Assembly: GCF_001423485.1 (NCBI RefSeq)
Contig: NZ_LMOD01000002.1
Span: 762,519-826,518 of the forward strand
Reading direction: 5' to 3'
Length of the DNA: 64,000 bases
Origin: Microbacterium sp. Leaf320
GTDB lineage: Bacteria; Actinomycetota; Actinomycetes; Actinomycetales; Microbacteriaceae
Positions within the stretch are counted from its first letter, which is position 1, and every line of letters begins with the position of its first letter. Both the position numbers and the translations under genes were made by a program. Of the stretch, positions 24,771-33,020 are shown piece after piece. The notes under the pieces are model-generated. The model was not told where the DNA came from and made no database searches. It saw only the letters and a program-made list of their open reading frames with translations.

Positions 24771-25641
24771 GCAGAGCGCGCCAGGGACGGAGCAGAGCCC
24801 CGCAGGGAAAGAGCAGACCCCCGCCATCCGCATCGAGGGTCTGCAGGTGTCGTACGGCACCGGCCGGCACCGCGCGCAGATCATCCACGACGCCACGTTC
24901 GAGGTGGGAGTCGGGGAGTCCGTGGGCATCATCGGCGAGACAGGGTCGGGCAAGTCGACGATCGCCAGGGCCATGGTCGGTCTGGTTCCGGCTCGAGCGG
25001 GCAGCGTGCACATCGGCGGTGAGGAGGTCACCGCCTTCGGCGCGCGGCAGTGGCGCGAGTTCCGTCGCCGCGGCTCGATCCAGTACGTCTTCCAGGATCC
25101 GCTGCGCGCGCTCGACCCCGACCTCACGATCGGCGAGTCGCTGACCGAGCCGCTGCGTCTGCAGCGGCGGCTGTCGAAGGAGCAGATCCGCGACCGCATC
25201 GACTTCCGCCTCGAGCAGGTGCGGCTGGACCGCGACCTGCTCGTGCGCTTCCCCGGCGAGCTCTCGGGAGGGCAGCGTCAGCGCGTGCTGCTGGCCAGGG
25301 CGCTCGCGACCGAACCGCGCGTGCTGATCCTCGACGAGCCGGTGAGCGCGCTGGATGCCGCCAACCGGGTGTCGATCCTCGAGATCCTGAACGAGCTACG
25401 AGCGGCGGGCACGTCGCTCGTCTTCATCTCACACGACCTCGGATCCGTCGCAGGCGTGACCGACCGCGTCGTGGTGCTCTACCGCGGCGAGGTCGTCGAG
25501 GTCGGTCGCACCGAGGACATCGTGAACGACCCGCAGCATCCGTACACCCGACTGCTCGTCGGCTCCGCGCCGAGCCTGCATGCCGGTGCCATCGACCGCG
25601 AAGAGCGGGTGCGCCTGCGCCAGGTGCTCGACGCGAGCTGA
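24763..25641 (+). CDS. ABC importer ATP-binding protein, DppF type
   Basis: 292 residues. Walker A GETGSGKST (58-66), Q-loop YVFQDPLRALDPDLTIGESL, signature LSGGQRQRVLLARAL, Walker B VLILDEPVSALD and VFISHDLGSV. It ends with NDPQHPYTRLLVGSAPSLHAG, the tail of importer ATPases. The first 8 bases overlap the previous gene. It has a long N-terminal leader of charged residues. Second ATPase of the heterodimeric motor. Confidence 0.92.
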   Translation: MSEQSAPGTEQSPAGKEQTPAIRIEGLQVSYGTGRHRAQIIHDATFEVGVGESVGIIGETGSGKSTIARAMVGLVPARAGSVHIGGEEVTAFGARQWREFRRRGSIQYVFQDPLRALDPDLTIGESLTEPLRLQRRLSKEQIRDRIDFRLEQVRLDRDLLVRFPGELSGGQRQRVLLARALATEPRVLILDEPVSALDAANRVSILEILNELRAAGTSLVFISHDLGSVAGVTDRVVVLYRGEVVEVGRTEDIVNDPQHPYTRLLVGSAPSLHAGAIDREERVRLRQVLDAS

Positions 25642-25694
25642 CGGCAACCTCCATCGATCCCGCGACACGCCCCCAGAACACCCAGGAGACGGAC

Positions 25695-27047
25695 ATGACC
25701 GAACGCAAGCTCAAGATCGCCCTCAGCGTGTACGGGGTCGGCGGCCCCGGCCAGCACAGCCTCTGGAAGGACCCGCGGATCCCGGCGAACGCGTCGATCG
25801 ACATCGACTGGTACATCGCGAGGGCGAAGCAGGCCGAGGCCGCGCTGTTCGACGCGCTCTTCATCGTCGACAGCCAGTTCATCAACGCGACCTACCCCGC
25901 GCACTACCTCAACCGCCTCGAGCCCCTCACCCTGCTGTCGGCCGTCGCGACTCACACGAAGAACCTCGGCCTGATCGGCACGGCCAGCTCGACGTACAAC
26001 TCGCCGTTCAACCTGGCCCGTCGGTTCGGATCGCTCGACCACATCAGCCACGGCCGCGCCGGCTGGAACGTGGTGACCAGCTTCGACACCGGAACCTCGC
26101 GCAACTACGGACTCGAGGAGCACCTCGACTACGCGACGCGCTACGGCCGCGCACTCGAAGCTGTGCAGGTCGTGCGCGGCCTGTGGGACTCGTACGAAGA
26201 CGACGCGTTCGTCGCCGACGTCGAGAACGACCTCTTCCTCGACCCCGCGAAGCTGCACCCCCTGAACCACCGGGGCGAGCACTTCCGAGTCGACGGGCCG
26301 CTCAACCTCTCGCGCTCGCCGCAGGGCCAGCCCGTCATCTTCCAGGCCGGCATCTCGGAGGAGGGCAAGACCCTCGCGGGCGAGGTGGCCGAGGGCATCT
26401 ACGCTCCCGGCGAGGACATCGACACCGCCCGTGCTTATTACAAGGACGTGAAGGGCCGCCTCGCGCAGCACGGTCGGCACTGGGACGACCTCGTGATCCT
26501 GGTCGGCGCGACACCGGTGATCGCATCGACGGATGCCGAGGCGCACCGCCTCGCCCGCGAGATCTACGAGTCCGACAACGACTTCGACCGCAAGCTCGCC
26601 GCCTTCGGTCGGGCTTTCGGGGCGTACGACTTCTCGCAGCATGACCTCGATGCCCCGTTCCCCGATGTCAGCGCGCTGGCCGAGAAGGGCGGACGCACGC
26701 GCTCGGCGGCGATCGTCGGACGGGCCGCCGAAGGAGGGCTCTCGCTGCGCCAGACGGTCGAGGAGTTCACGCAGTACTCGCCGTCGCCGTTCATCGGCAG
26801 CCCCGAGACCGTCGCCGACACGATCCAGGACTGGTTCCTCGGCCGCGCCGCCGACGGACTGAACCTGCGCGCGCGCACGCCGGACGACATCGACACCTTC
26901 ACGTCCGAGGTGCTGCCGATCCTGCAGCGTCGGGGACTCTTCCGCACCGAATACGAGGCCGACACGCTGCGCGGCAACCTCGGACTCCGGGTGCCCGAGA
27001 ACAGCAACACGGCGAATGCCTCGGCATCCGCCCTCGTCGAAGCCTAG
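25695..27047 (+). CDS. NtaA/SnaA/DszA-family FMN-dependent monooxygenase, copy 1
   Basis: 450 residues, the usual length. The luciferase-like fold shows IDIDWYIARAKQAEAALFDALFIVDSQ, LEPLTLLSAVATHTKNLGLIGTASSTYNSPFNLARRFGSLDHISHGRAGWNVVTS, and EHLDYATRYGRALEAVQVVRGLWDSY. These residues bind FMN and form the NtaA/SnaA/DszA pattern. Members use reduced FMN from a separate reductase to oxidise nitrilotriacetate, pristinamycin or dibenzothiophene sulfone. No flavin reductase is in the window. ATG has AGGAG 6 nt upstream. A close paralogue follows 11 bases later. Confidence 0.9.
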   Translation: MTERKLKIALSVYGVGGPGQHSLWKDPRIPANASIDIDWYIARAKQAEAALFDALFIVDSQFINATYPAHYLNRLEPLTLLSAVATHTKNLGLIGTASSTYNSPFNLARRFGSLDHISHGRAGWNVVTSFDTGTSRNYGLEEHLDYATRYGRALEAVQVVRGLWDSYEDDAFVADVENDLFLDPAKLHPLNHRGEHFRVDGPLNLSRSPQGQPVIFQAGISEEGKTLAGEVAEGIYAPGEDIDTARAYYKDVKGRLAQHGRHWDDLVILVGATPVIASTDAEAHRLAREIYESDNDFDRKLAAFGRAFGAYDFSQHDLDAPFPDVSALAEKGGRTRSAAIVGRAAEGGLSLRQTVEEFTQYSPSPFIGSPETVADTIQDWFLGRAADGLNLRARTPDDIDTFTSEVLPILQRRGLFRTEYEADTLRGNLGLRVPENSNTANASASALVEA

Positions 27048-27058
27048 GAGAGAACATC

Positions 27059-28414
27059 ATGACCGACAGGAAGCTCAAGCTCGGACTCGTGCTCACCGGA
27101 TCCGGAGGGCCGGGCAATCACAATCTGTGGCTGGACCCCGAGATCCCCGCGAACGCGAGCGTCGACATCGACTGGTACATCGAGCACGCGAAGAAGGCCG
27201 AGGAGTCGAAGTTCGACCTCGTCTTCATCGTCGACAGCCAATACATCACCCCGGATTCACCGCCTCACTACCTGAGCAGGCTCGAGCCGCTCACGCTGCT
27301 GTCCGCCCTCGCCACCCACACGAAGAGGGTGGGCCTGGTCGGTACCTTGACCACCTCGTACAACGCGCCGTTCAACGTGGCGCGGCGCTTCGCGTCGCTC
27401 GACCACATCAGCCACGGCCGCGCCGGGTGGAACGTCGTCACCAGCGGGGATGCCGGAACAGCGGGCAACTACGGACTCGACGAGCACTACGACTACGACA
27501 CCCGCTACGGGCGGGCGAGCGAGCACGTCAAGCTCGTGCAGGCGCTGTGGGACTCGTACGAGCCCGACGCGCTGCCGCGTGATCGTGCGACCGCGCAGTT
27601 CCTCGACCCCTCGAAGCTGCACATGGTGAATCACCGGGGCGAGTACTTCTCGGTCACGGGACCGCTGAACATCGAGCGGCTGCCGCAGGGAGCGCCGGTG
27701 ATCTTCCAGGCCGGCGACTCCGAGCAGGGTCGCGATCTCGGCGCCGAGGTGGGGGAGGGCATCTTCACGCACGCGGCCACGCTCGCCGGAGCCAAGGCGT
27801 TCTACGACGACATCAAGGGCAGGGCGGTGTCGAAGTACGGCCGTCGGCCGGAGGACCTGGTGATCCTGCCCGGAGTCGGGGTCGTGATCGGCGACACCGA
27901 CGACGAGGCGGCCGAGCTCGAGCAGCACTACCGGTCGAGCGACCACTCGTTCGCACAGGCGCTGGGCGAGTTCGGTCGGTCGTTCGGCTGGCACGACTTC
28001 CGTCAGTACGACCTCGACTCCCCGTTCCCGCAGGACGTGCTGCGGTACGCGCAGAACAGCTTCCGCACGCAGGCCGAGCGGATCGTCGCCCATGCCGCCG
28101 AGGCGAAGCTGACGCTGCGCGAGACGGTGCAGCTGAGCCTGCGTCGTGACCGCGGCCCGTTCGTCGGCACGGCTGAGACCGTGGCCGACCGCCTGCAGGA
28201 GTGGTTCGAGGCCTACGGGCTCGACGGGTACAACATCCACGCCGGGCACCCGGCGCAGCTCACCCGGTTCATCGAGGAGGTGGTGCCGATCCTGCAGCAC
28301 CGTGGGGTCTTCCGCACCGAGTACGAGAGCGACACGCTGCGCGGGAACCTCGGCCTGAAGACGCCCGAGAACCGGTACGCCTCGGCGCGCGCGGAGGAGG
28401 CGGTCACCGTCTGA
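27059..28414 (+). CDS. NtaA/SnaA/DszA-family FMN-dependent monooxygenase, copy 2
   Basis: 451 residues, colinear with copy 1: IDWYIEHAKKAEESKFDLVFIVDSQYI, LTLLSALATHTKRVGLVGTLTTSYNAPFNVARRFASLDHISHGRAGWNVVTSGDAG, and EHYDYDTRYGRASEHVKLVQALWDSYEPDAL. Differences cluster in substrate-side loops (about 165-190 and 320-350), suggesting related but distinct substrates. RBS AGGAGAG before the ATG. Last gene of the operon; a convergent UMF1-type transporter follows. Confidence 0.9.
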   Translation: MTDRKLKLGLVLTGSGGPGNHNLWLDPEIPANASVDIDWYIEHAKKAEESKFDLVFIVDSQYITPDSPPHYLSRLEPLTLLSALATHTKRVGLVGTLTTSYNAPFNVARRFASLDHISHGRAGWNVVTSGDAGTAGNYGLDEHYDYDTRYGRASEHVKLVQALWDSYEPDALPRDRATAQFLDPSKLHMVNHRGEYFSVTGPLNIERLPQGAPVIFQAGDSEQGRDLGAEVGEGIFTHAATLAGAKAFYDDIKGRAVSKYGRRPEDLVILPGVGVVIGDTDDEAAELEQHYRSSDHSFAQALGEFGRSFGWHDFRQYDLDSPFPQDVLRYAQNSFRTQAERIVAHAAEAKLTLRETVQLSLRRDRGPFVGTAETVADRLQEWFEAYGLDGYNIHAGHPAQLTRFIEEVVPILQHRGVFRTEYESDTLRGNLGLKTPENRYASARAEEAVTV

Positions 28415-28423
28415 GTCGAGACG

Positions 28424-28462
28424 CCGGGCCTGGCCGGCCGGCATCCCTGCTGCCCGGTTTGG
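28424..28462. terminator. Possible bidirectional terminator of the monooxygenase operon
   Basis: CCGGGC (28424-28429) pairs with GCCCGG (28452-28457) around a GGCCGGCC-rich loop, between the convergent ends of the monooxygenase and UMF1 genes; T-rich sequence follows on the plus strand. Confidence 0.35.
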
Positions 28463-29875
28463 TCAGTTTTTCTGCGTCGCCTTCACCGGCAGCAGCAGCA
28501 GGAAGCCCGCGATCAGCACGATCACGATGCCGAGGATGCCGTATGACGTCGAGCCCGAGAGCACGATCAGCAGCGTCCAGGCGCCCGATGCCATCCAGCT
28601 CGCCGCCCGCCCGGTCGTGGCATAGAGGCCGAAGATCTCGCCCTCGCGCCCGGCCGGGGTGATGCGGGCGAGGAACGATCGCGACGCCGCCTGGGCGGGG
28701 CCGACGAAGGCGCAGAGCACCAGACCGCCGATCCAGAACACGACCGTGCCGGCATCCACCAGGAAGAACACGGCGAGGCCCGCGATCACCATGGATGCGA
28801 GAGAGATGAGGATGATCCGCTTCGGACCGAATCGGTCGTCGTAGCGTCCGGCGATGATGGTGGAGACCCCTGCGATGAGGTTCGCCGCGATGCCGAAGAT
28901 CACGAGGTCGAGGAACGCGAAGTCGAACACCTGGCTGGCGATGACCGCGCCGAACGCGAAGACGCCGCCGAGTCCGTCGCGGAACACCGCGCTCGACAGC
29001 AGGAACCAGAATGTCTGACGGGTCTCGGGGTTGCGGTAGAGGCCCGTGACGTCTTTCACGAGCAGCCCGTACGACGCGAAGAAGCCGACCTTGCGCTCGG
29101 GGCGGCCGAGCGAGGGCTCCGGCACGTTGAGGAAGATCGGGATGGAGAAGACGATCGCCCAGATCGCGCAGCCGACCGCGATGATGCGGAACGGCAGCCC
29201 GCCGTCCTCGGGGAGGCCGAACCAGTCGAGCATGTAGAAGACGACGACGAGGACGAGCGCGATGATGCCGCCGATGTAGCCGAAGCCCCAGCCGAGACCC
29301 GAGATGCGTCCGACGGTCTTCGGATTCGCGATGCCGATGAGCATCGCGTTCGAGTTCACGGCCGCGATCTCGCCGAACACGGAGCCCGCCGAGATCAGCG
29401 CCACGCCGAGCCAGAACAGCGCGGGCGTGGGTTCGACGAACCACAGGCCGAACATGCAGGCGATGAGCGCGCCGGTGCCGATCCCGAGCCAGAGCTTCTG
29501 ACGGCCCGCGGCATCCGCTCGCTGGCCGAGCACCGGTGCGATCAGGAGGATCGCGATTCCGGCGATCGTCGACCCGAGGCCGAGTCCCGAGGCGAGGTCG
29601 GCCTCGGCGGCTTCGCGGATCGGGTCCTTCGCGTCGAGTCCCGCGATCGACGCCGGCAGGAATGCCTCGGTCGTGAGGTACAGGGCGGTGAAGATGAAAG
29701 TGAGGATGACCGTGTTGAAGGGCTGCGTCGCCCAGTCCCACAGCGCCCACGAGTAGACCTGCTTCTTGGGGGCCGGTGTCTCGCCGCGCAGGTCGAGGCC
29801 GATGACTCCGACCGCACCGCTGTTGGCCATCGCAGCGGGCTCGGGCACCGCGCCGCTCTGCGGGGATTCGCTCAT
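28463..29875 (-). CDS. MFS transporter, UMF1 (Atg22-like) family
   Basis: 470 residues, about 12 membrane helices. The opening YSWALWDWATQPFNTVILTFIFTALYLT is the UMF1/Atg22 signature, and IANPKTVGRISGLGWGFGYIGGIIALVLVV the GxGWGxGYxGG motif of the family. The middle loop carries SLGRPERKVGFFASY. Substrates in bacteria are unknown; fungal Atg22 exports amino acids from the vacuole. It faces the monooxygenase operon but is on the other strand. Confidence 0.88.
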   Translation of the reverse strand: MSESPQSGAVPEPAAMANSGAVGVIGLDLRGETPAPKKQVYSWALWDWATQPFNTVILTFIFTALYLTTEAFLPASIAGLDAKDPIREAAEADLASGLGLGSTIAGIAILLIAPVLGQRADAAGRQKLWLGIGTGALIACMFGLWFVEPTPALFWLGVALISAGSVFGEIAAVNSNAMLIGIANPKTVGRISGLGWGFGYIGGIIALVLVVVFYMLDWFGLPEDGGLPFRIIAVGCAIWAIVFSIPIFLNVPEPSLGRPERKVGFFASYGLLVKDVTGLYRNPETRQTFWFLLSSAVFRDGLGGVFAFGAVIASQVFDFAFLDLVIFGIAANLIAGVSTIIAGRYDDRFGPKRIILISLASMVIAGLAVFFLVDAGTVVFWIGGLVLCAFVGPAQAASRSFLARITPAGREGEIFGLYATTGRAASWMASGAWTLLIVLSGSTSYGILGIVIVLIAGFLLLLPVKATQKN

Positions 29876-29964
29876 GCTCGAAGTCTGGCGGCGCGGGGTG
29901 AACGGACGGTGACGGCGCGCCGCGCGGCGGTCTCGGCTCCTCGGGTACGCCTCACCCCTTCGGG

Positions 29965-29970
29965 TACCGT
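29965..29970 (+). promoter_or_regulatory. -10 hexamer of a leaderless promoter (TOPRIM gene)
   Basis: TACCGT, 6 nt (CGAGGC), then ATG at 29977. Confidence 0.5.
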
Positions 29971-29976
29971 CGAGGC

Positions 29977-30573
29977 ATGTCGACGACGCCGGAGGTGCCT
30001 CGCGCCATCCGTCGTGCCGTGCCTCGCACCGTGGTCCTGTTCGAGGGCCGCAGCGACAGTCTCGCGTTCATCGCCCTGGCTCGGCGACGGAGCCTCGGCA
30101 TCGAGGCTCTCGAGCTGGTCGACCTCGACGGCATCACCAACCTCCGCAAGACTCTGGCCGCGCTGCGGGCGGAGTCGGATGCTCCGCGCATCCTCGGTCT
30201 GTACGACGCGGCCGAGGGCGACTATGTCGCGAAGATCCTCGTGGATATCGGTGTCATCGCCGACGGCGCTGCTCCGAGCGATGCCGGCTTCTACGGCTGC
30301 GAGCGCGACCTCGAAGACGAGGTGATCGCGGCGGCCGGCCCGGAACTGGTACTGGACACGCTGGCAGCCCGGGGTGAGCTCGCCAGATTCCAGGTGTTCC
30401 AGGGGCAGCCGGCGCAGCGCGAGCGCACCATCGACGAGCAGCTGCATCGCTTCGCGGGCACGGCCGCAGGCCGGAAGGCCCGCTTCTCGGCCGACGTGAT
30501 CGATGCCCTGCCGCTCGAGCGGATGCCGCGGCCCCTCGACGACCTCCTCGACGCGGCTCTGCGTCTCGGCTGA
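29977..30573 (+). CDS. Stand-alone OLD-like TOPRIM-domain protein
   Basis: 198 residues. Residues 19-24 (VVLFEG) and SDSLAFIALARR give the first TOPRIM motif with the metal-binding Glu23. RILGLYDAAEGDYVAKIL (71-88) is the second, with Asp77, Glu80 and Asp82 in place of the usual DxD. OLD-family TOPRIM domains (PF20469-like) belong to nucleases, but there is no ATPase domain here. It ends three bases before the convergent RIO kinase gene. Nuclease or nucleotidyl-transfer activity is an inference. Confidence 0.75.
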   Translation: MSTTPEVPRAIRRAVPRTVVLFEGRSDSLAFIALARRRSLGIEALELVDLDGITNLRKTLAALRAESDAPRILGLYDAAEGDYVAKILVDIGVIADGAAPSDAGFYGCERDLEDEVIAAAGPELVLDTLAARGELARFQVFQGQPAQRERTIDEQLHRFAGTAAGRKARFSADVIDALPLERMPRPLDDLLDAALRLG

Positions 30574-30576
30574 GAG

Positions 30577-31482
30577 TCACGCGTACGACGCGGCGAGCAT
30601 CTCGGCGAACAACTCCTCAGCGTCCCGCTCGACGCGGCGGCGGGTGAACCAGTCGCAGATGTTGACGCAGTCGCGGTGCAGCAGATCGAGGCCCTGCGGG
30701 TTGGCGATGATGTCGACGATCTGCGGCAGGTCGATCACCCTCACCCGGCCGTCGTGCACGAGCAGGTTGTAGGCCGAGAGGTCGCCGTGCGCGAAGCCTG
30801 CCGCGGCGAAGATCCGCATCAGGTCGACGATCTGGTCGTACAGATCGGCCAGCTCGGCGCGGTCGCTGCGCACCGCCGCCAGTCGGGGAGCGGCGACGCC
30901 GTTCGCATCGCCGACGAACTCCATGAGCAGCTCGGTGCCGTTGACCTGCACGGGGTAGGGAACGGGCGCGCCGAGCTCCCACATGCGGCACAGCGCATCG
31001 AACTCGGCGAAAGACCACTGCGCGGCGGCGACCGCCCGGCCGTGCTCGGACTTCTTGGCGAGCGCCCTGGTGTCGCGGGTGTTCCTGGTGCTGCGGCCCT
31101 CGGTGTAGACGCCCGAGCGGTGGAAGCTGCTGTGGTCGGTGTCGCGATAGCGCTTGGCGGCGAGCAGGGTGCCCTGGGCGGGGTCATCCGGCACCGCCCG
31201 TTCGAGGAGGAACACATCGGCCTCCTTGCCGGTCTTGAGGATGCCGAGCTCGGTGTCGAGCGCGCCGGCGCTCGTCACGACCCAGGCAGGCCACGGCAGG
31301 GGGCCGCGCTCCGACGGGGTGATCGCCGGCCAGGTGGTCCATCGCTGGTTGTCGCCGGGTTCGACATCGGCGAACGTCGGGACGGATTCGAAGGGGGAGG
31401 CGTCGAACGCCGACGCGGTCGACGAAGGGACGGGGGAGAGACGGGAAGAGGATGCTTCGGAAGAAGCGAAGAGATCAGACAC
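30577..31482 (-). CDS. RIO-family serine protein kinase
   Basis: 301 residues from the GTG at 31482, which has CGGAGC upstream; an in-frame GTG at 31509 is also possible. The kinase part starts near 75: ILKTGKEADVFLLERA (P-loop, TGKEA), LLAAKRYRDTDHSSF (Lys), FAHGDLSAYNLLVHDGRVRVIDLPQ (catalytic HGDLSxxNLL and metal-binding DLPQ). These are RIO1/RIO motifs; bacterial RIO kinases have no agreed substrate. The N-terminal 70 residues are Ser/Ala-rich. A 20-residue ORF with a good RBS precedes it. Confidence 0.88.
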   Translation of the reverse strand: MSDLFASSEASSSRLSPVPSSTASAFDASPFESVPTFADVEPGDNQRWTTWPAITPSERGPLPWPAWVVTSAGALDTELGILKTGKEADVFLLERAVPDDPAQGTLLAAKRYRDTDHSSFHRSGVYTEGRSTRNTRDTRALAKKSEHGRAVAAAQWSFAEFDALCRMWELGAPVPYPVQVNGTELLMEFVGDANGVAAPRLAAVRSDRAELADLYDQIVDLMRIFAAAGFAHGDLSAYNLLVHDGRVRVIDLPQIVDIIANPQGLDLLHRDCVNICDWFTRRRVERDAEELFAEMLAASYA

Positions 31483-31515
31483 GGTGTGGCTCCGAGAGAG
31501 GGAGGCCACCGCGGA

Positions 31516-31578
31516 TCAGGAGCGGGCGGCCTCGAGAGGAAGGATGTCGGCGAGGGGCGCGACAGAGACTGCGTTCAT
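31516..31578 (-). CDS. Possible 20-residue leader peptide upstream of the RIO kinase
   Basis: ATG at 31578 reads MNAVSVAPLADILPLEAARS and stops at 31516, 33 bases before the kinase start at 31482. An AGGAG sits 9 nt before its ATG (AGAGGAGTGGATGAC), stronger than that of the kinase. Composition is ordinary. Could couple or attenuate kinase expression; coding is unproven. Confidence 0.4.
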   Translation of the reverse strand: MNAVSVAPLADILPLEAARS

Positions 31579-31605
31579 GTCATCCACTCCTCTCGCTGAG
31601 GCCTT

Positions 31606-31620
31606 CCGGGAGAATCCCGG
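31606..31620. promoter_or_regulatory. 15-bp palindrome upstream of the RIO kinase leader
   Basis: CCGGGA-GAA-TCCCGG is a perfect palindrome with a 3-nt centre, 28 bases upstream of the leader ATG. Candidate operator or 5' hairpin. Confidence 0.35.
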
Positions 31621-31778
31621 TGCGTCGTCGAGCCTAGAGGTCACGGGCAGATCGTGTCCAGACCAGATCTATTGCTTCCCAGGCCCGGTCCGGTGCTCCT
31701 GGCCCGGTCCGGACGAATGGTCGGATGCCGTGGACGCCGCGTCGGGTACAGCATCCCCGCGACTGCGAGTGTTGATGC

Positions 31779-32984
31779 ATGACCACGACTGCGCCCGTAC
31801 CCGTGACGACCGCCCGCACCGAGAGCATCCGCTACGGCGGGCTCATCGTGCTGATGCTGATGGGCTTCCTGCTCGTCACCGCGGAGTTCCTGCCCAACGG
31901 CGTGCTCACCGAGATGGCAGACGCGCTCGGTGTCACGCCAGGCCAGGCCGGGCAGACCGTGACGGTCACCGCTCTCGTCGGCCTGATCGTCGCACCCACG
32001 GTCGGCCTGATCTTCCCCCGCCTCGACCGCCGGTCGCTGCTCATCTGGATGGCGCTCGCCGCCGCCGCATCCAACCTGATCGTCGCGATCGCCCCGAACC
32101 TCCTCATCGTCCTGCTCGCACGGTTCCTGCTGGGAGCGGCGATCAGCGCGTTCTGGGCGATGTCGATCACGGTGGCCGTGCGGCTCGCGGGTCCCGAGCA
32201 CCTCGGGCGCGGGGTCATGTTCACCTCCGCCGGAGTCTCGCTCGCCACGGTCGCGGGCGTGCCGCTCGGCGTCATGCTCAGCGAGATCGTCGACTGGCAG
32301 ACGGTGTTCGCGATCGCCGGAGTGCTCATGGTGGTGCTCGCCGTGGCGCTGCGGTTCATGCTGCCGTCTGTGCCTGCCGAGCAGGCGTCGAGCATCCGTC
32401 TGCTCGTCGACACCCTGCGTCGCCCCGGCATCGGGCTCGGCATGGTCGGGCACGTGCTCGTGGTGCTCGGGCACTTCCTCGCCTACACGTACGTGCGGCT
32501 GGCGCTCGAGCGCATCCCCGAGGTCGAGCCGACGACGATCATCCTGCTGCTCGCCCTCTTCGGCGTCGGCGGCCTCGCCGGCAACCTCGGACTCGGGTTC
32601 TTCATCGACCGCACCTTCGCGTTCTTCGCGGTGTTCGCCCCGCTCGTGATCGCCGTGTCGGTGCTGTCGATGATCTTCCTCTCCGGGTCGGTCCTCGGCA
32701 TCGGCATCGTCGTGCTGGTGTGGGGCTTCTTCTTCTCGTCGTGGCTGCTCGTGATCAACACCTGGGTGGGGCATCGCACCCCCGACCGCCTCGAAGCCGG
32801 CGGCAGCCTCGTCGTGGTCGGCTTCCAGGGCGCGATCACGATCGCGGCCGGTCTCGGAGGTCTGCTCGTCGACACCCTCGACGTCGAGTTCGTCTACGTG
32901 CTCGGGGCGATCTCGCTGCTGGTCGGCGCCGTGCTCTTCGGAATGTCGAACCGCAGGAGCACGGCAGCGGCAGCGCTCGTCTGA
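31779..32984 (+). CDS. MFS transporter (drug/sugar efflux type)
   Basis: 401 residues with 12 predicted membrane helices. GLIVLMLMGFLLVTAEFLPNGVLTEMADALGVTPGQAGQTVTVTALVGLIVAPTVGLIFPRLDRRSLLI covers the first helices with the G-x-L-x-D/R-R motif; LLIVLLARFLLGAAISAFWAMS is helix IV region. This is the DHA1/SotB-like layout of sugar or drug efflux pumps. It sits opposite an AraC regulator 36 bases away that may control it. Substrate unknown. Confidence 0.88.
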   Translation: MTTTAPVPVTTARTESIRYGGLIVLMLMGFLLVTAEFLPNGVLTEMADALGVTPGQAGQTVTVTALVGLIVAPTVGLIFPRLDRRSLLIWMALAAAASNLIVAIAPNLLIVLLARFLLGAAISAFWAMSITVAVRLAGPEHLGRGVMFTSAGVSLATVAGVPLGVMLSEIVDWQTVFAIAGVLMVVLAVALRFMLPSVPAEQASSIRLLVDTLRRPGIGLGMVGHVLVVLGHFLAYTYVRLALERIPEVEPTTIILLLALFGVGGLAGNLGLGFFIDRTFAFFAVFAPLVIAVSVLSMIFLSGSVLGIGIVVLVWGFFFSSWLLVINTWVGHRTPDRLEAGGSLVVVGFQGAITIAAGLGGLLVDTLDVEFVYVLGAISLLVGAVLFGMSNRRSTAAAALV

Positions 32985-33000
32985 GCACGCGGGGCGCTGT

Positions 33001-33020
33001 GCCCGGCAGGAACGCCGGGC
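33001..33020. terminator. Bidirectional terminator between MFS and AraC genes
   Basis: GCCCGGC (33001-33007) and GCCGGGC (33014-33020), perfect 7-bp stem and 6-nt loop, ending at the AraC stop codon. It lies in the 36-base convergent gap. Confidence 0.55.

Noticed and set aside
25050..25694. Upstream extension of the first NtaA/SnaA gene in the same frame
   Set aside because: It overlaps the second ATPase gene in another frame; the real start at 25695 has an RBS and family-like N terminus.
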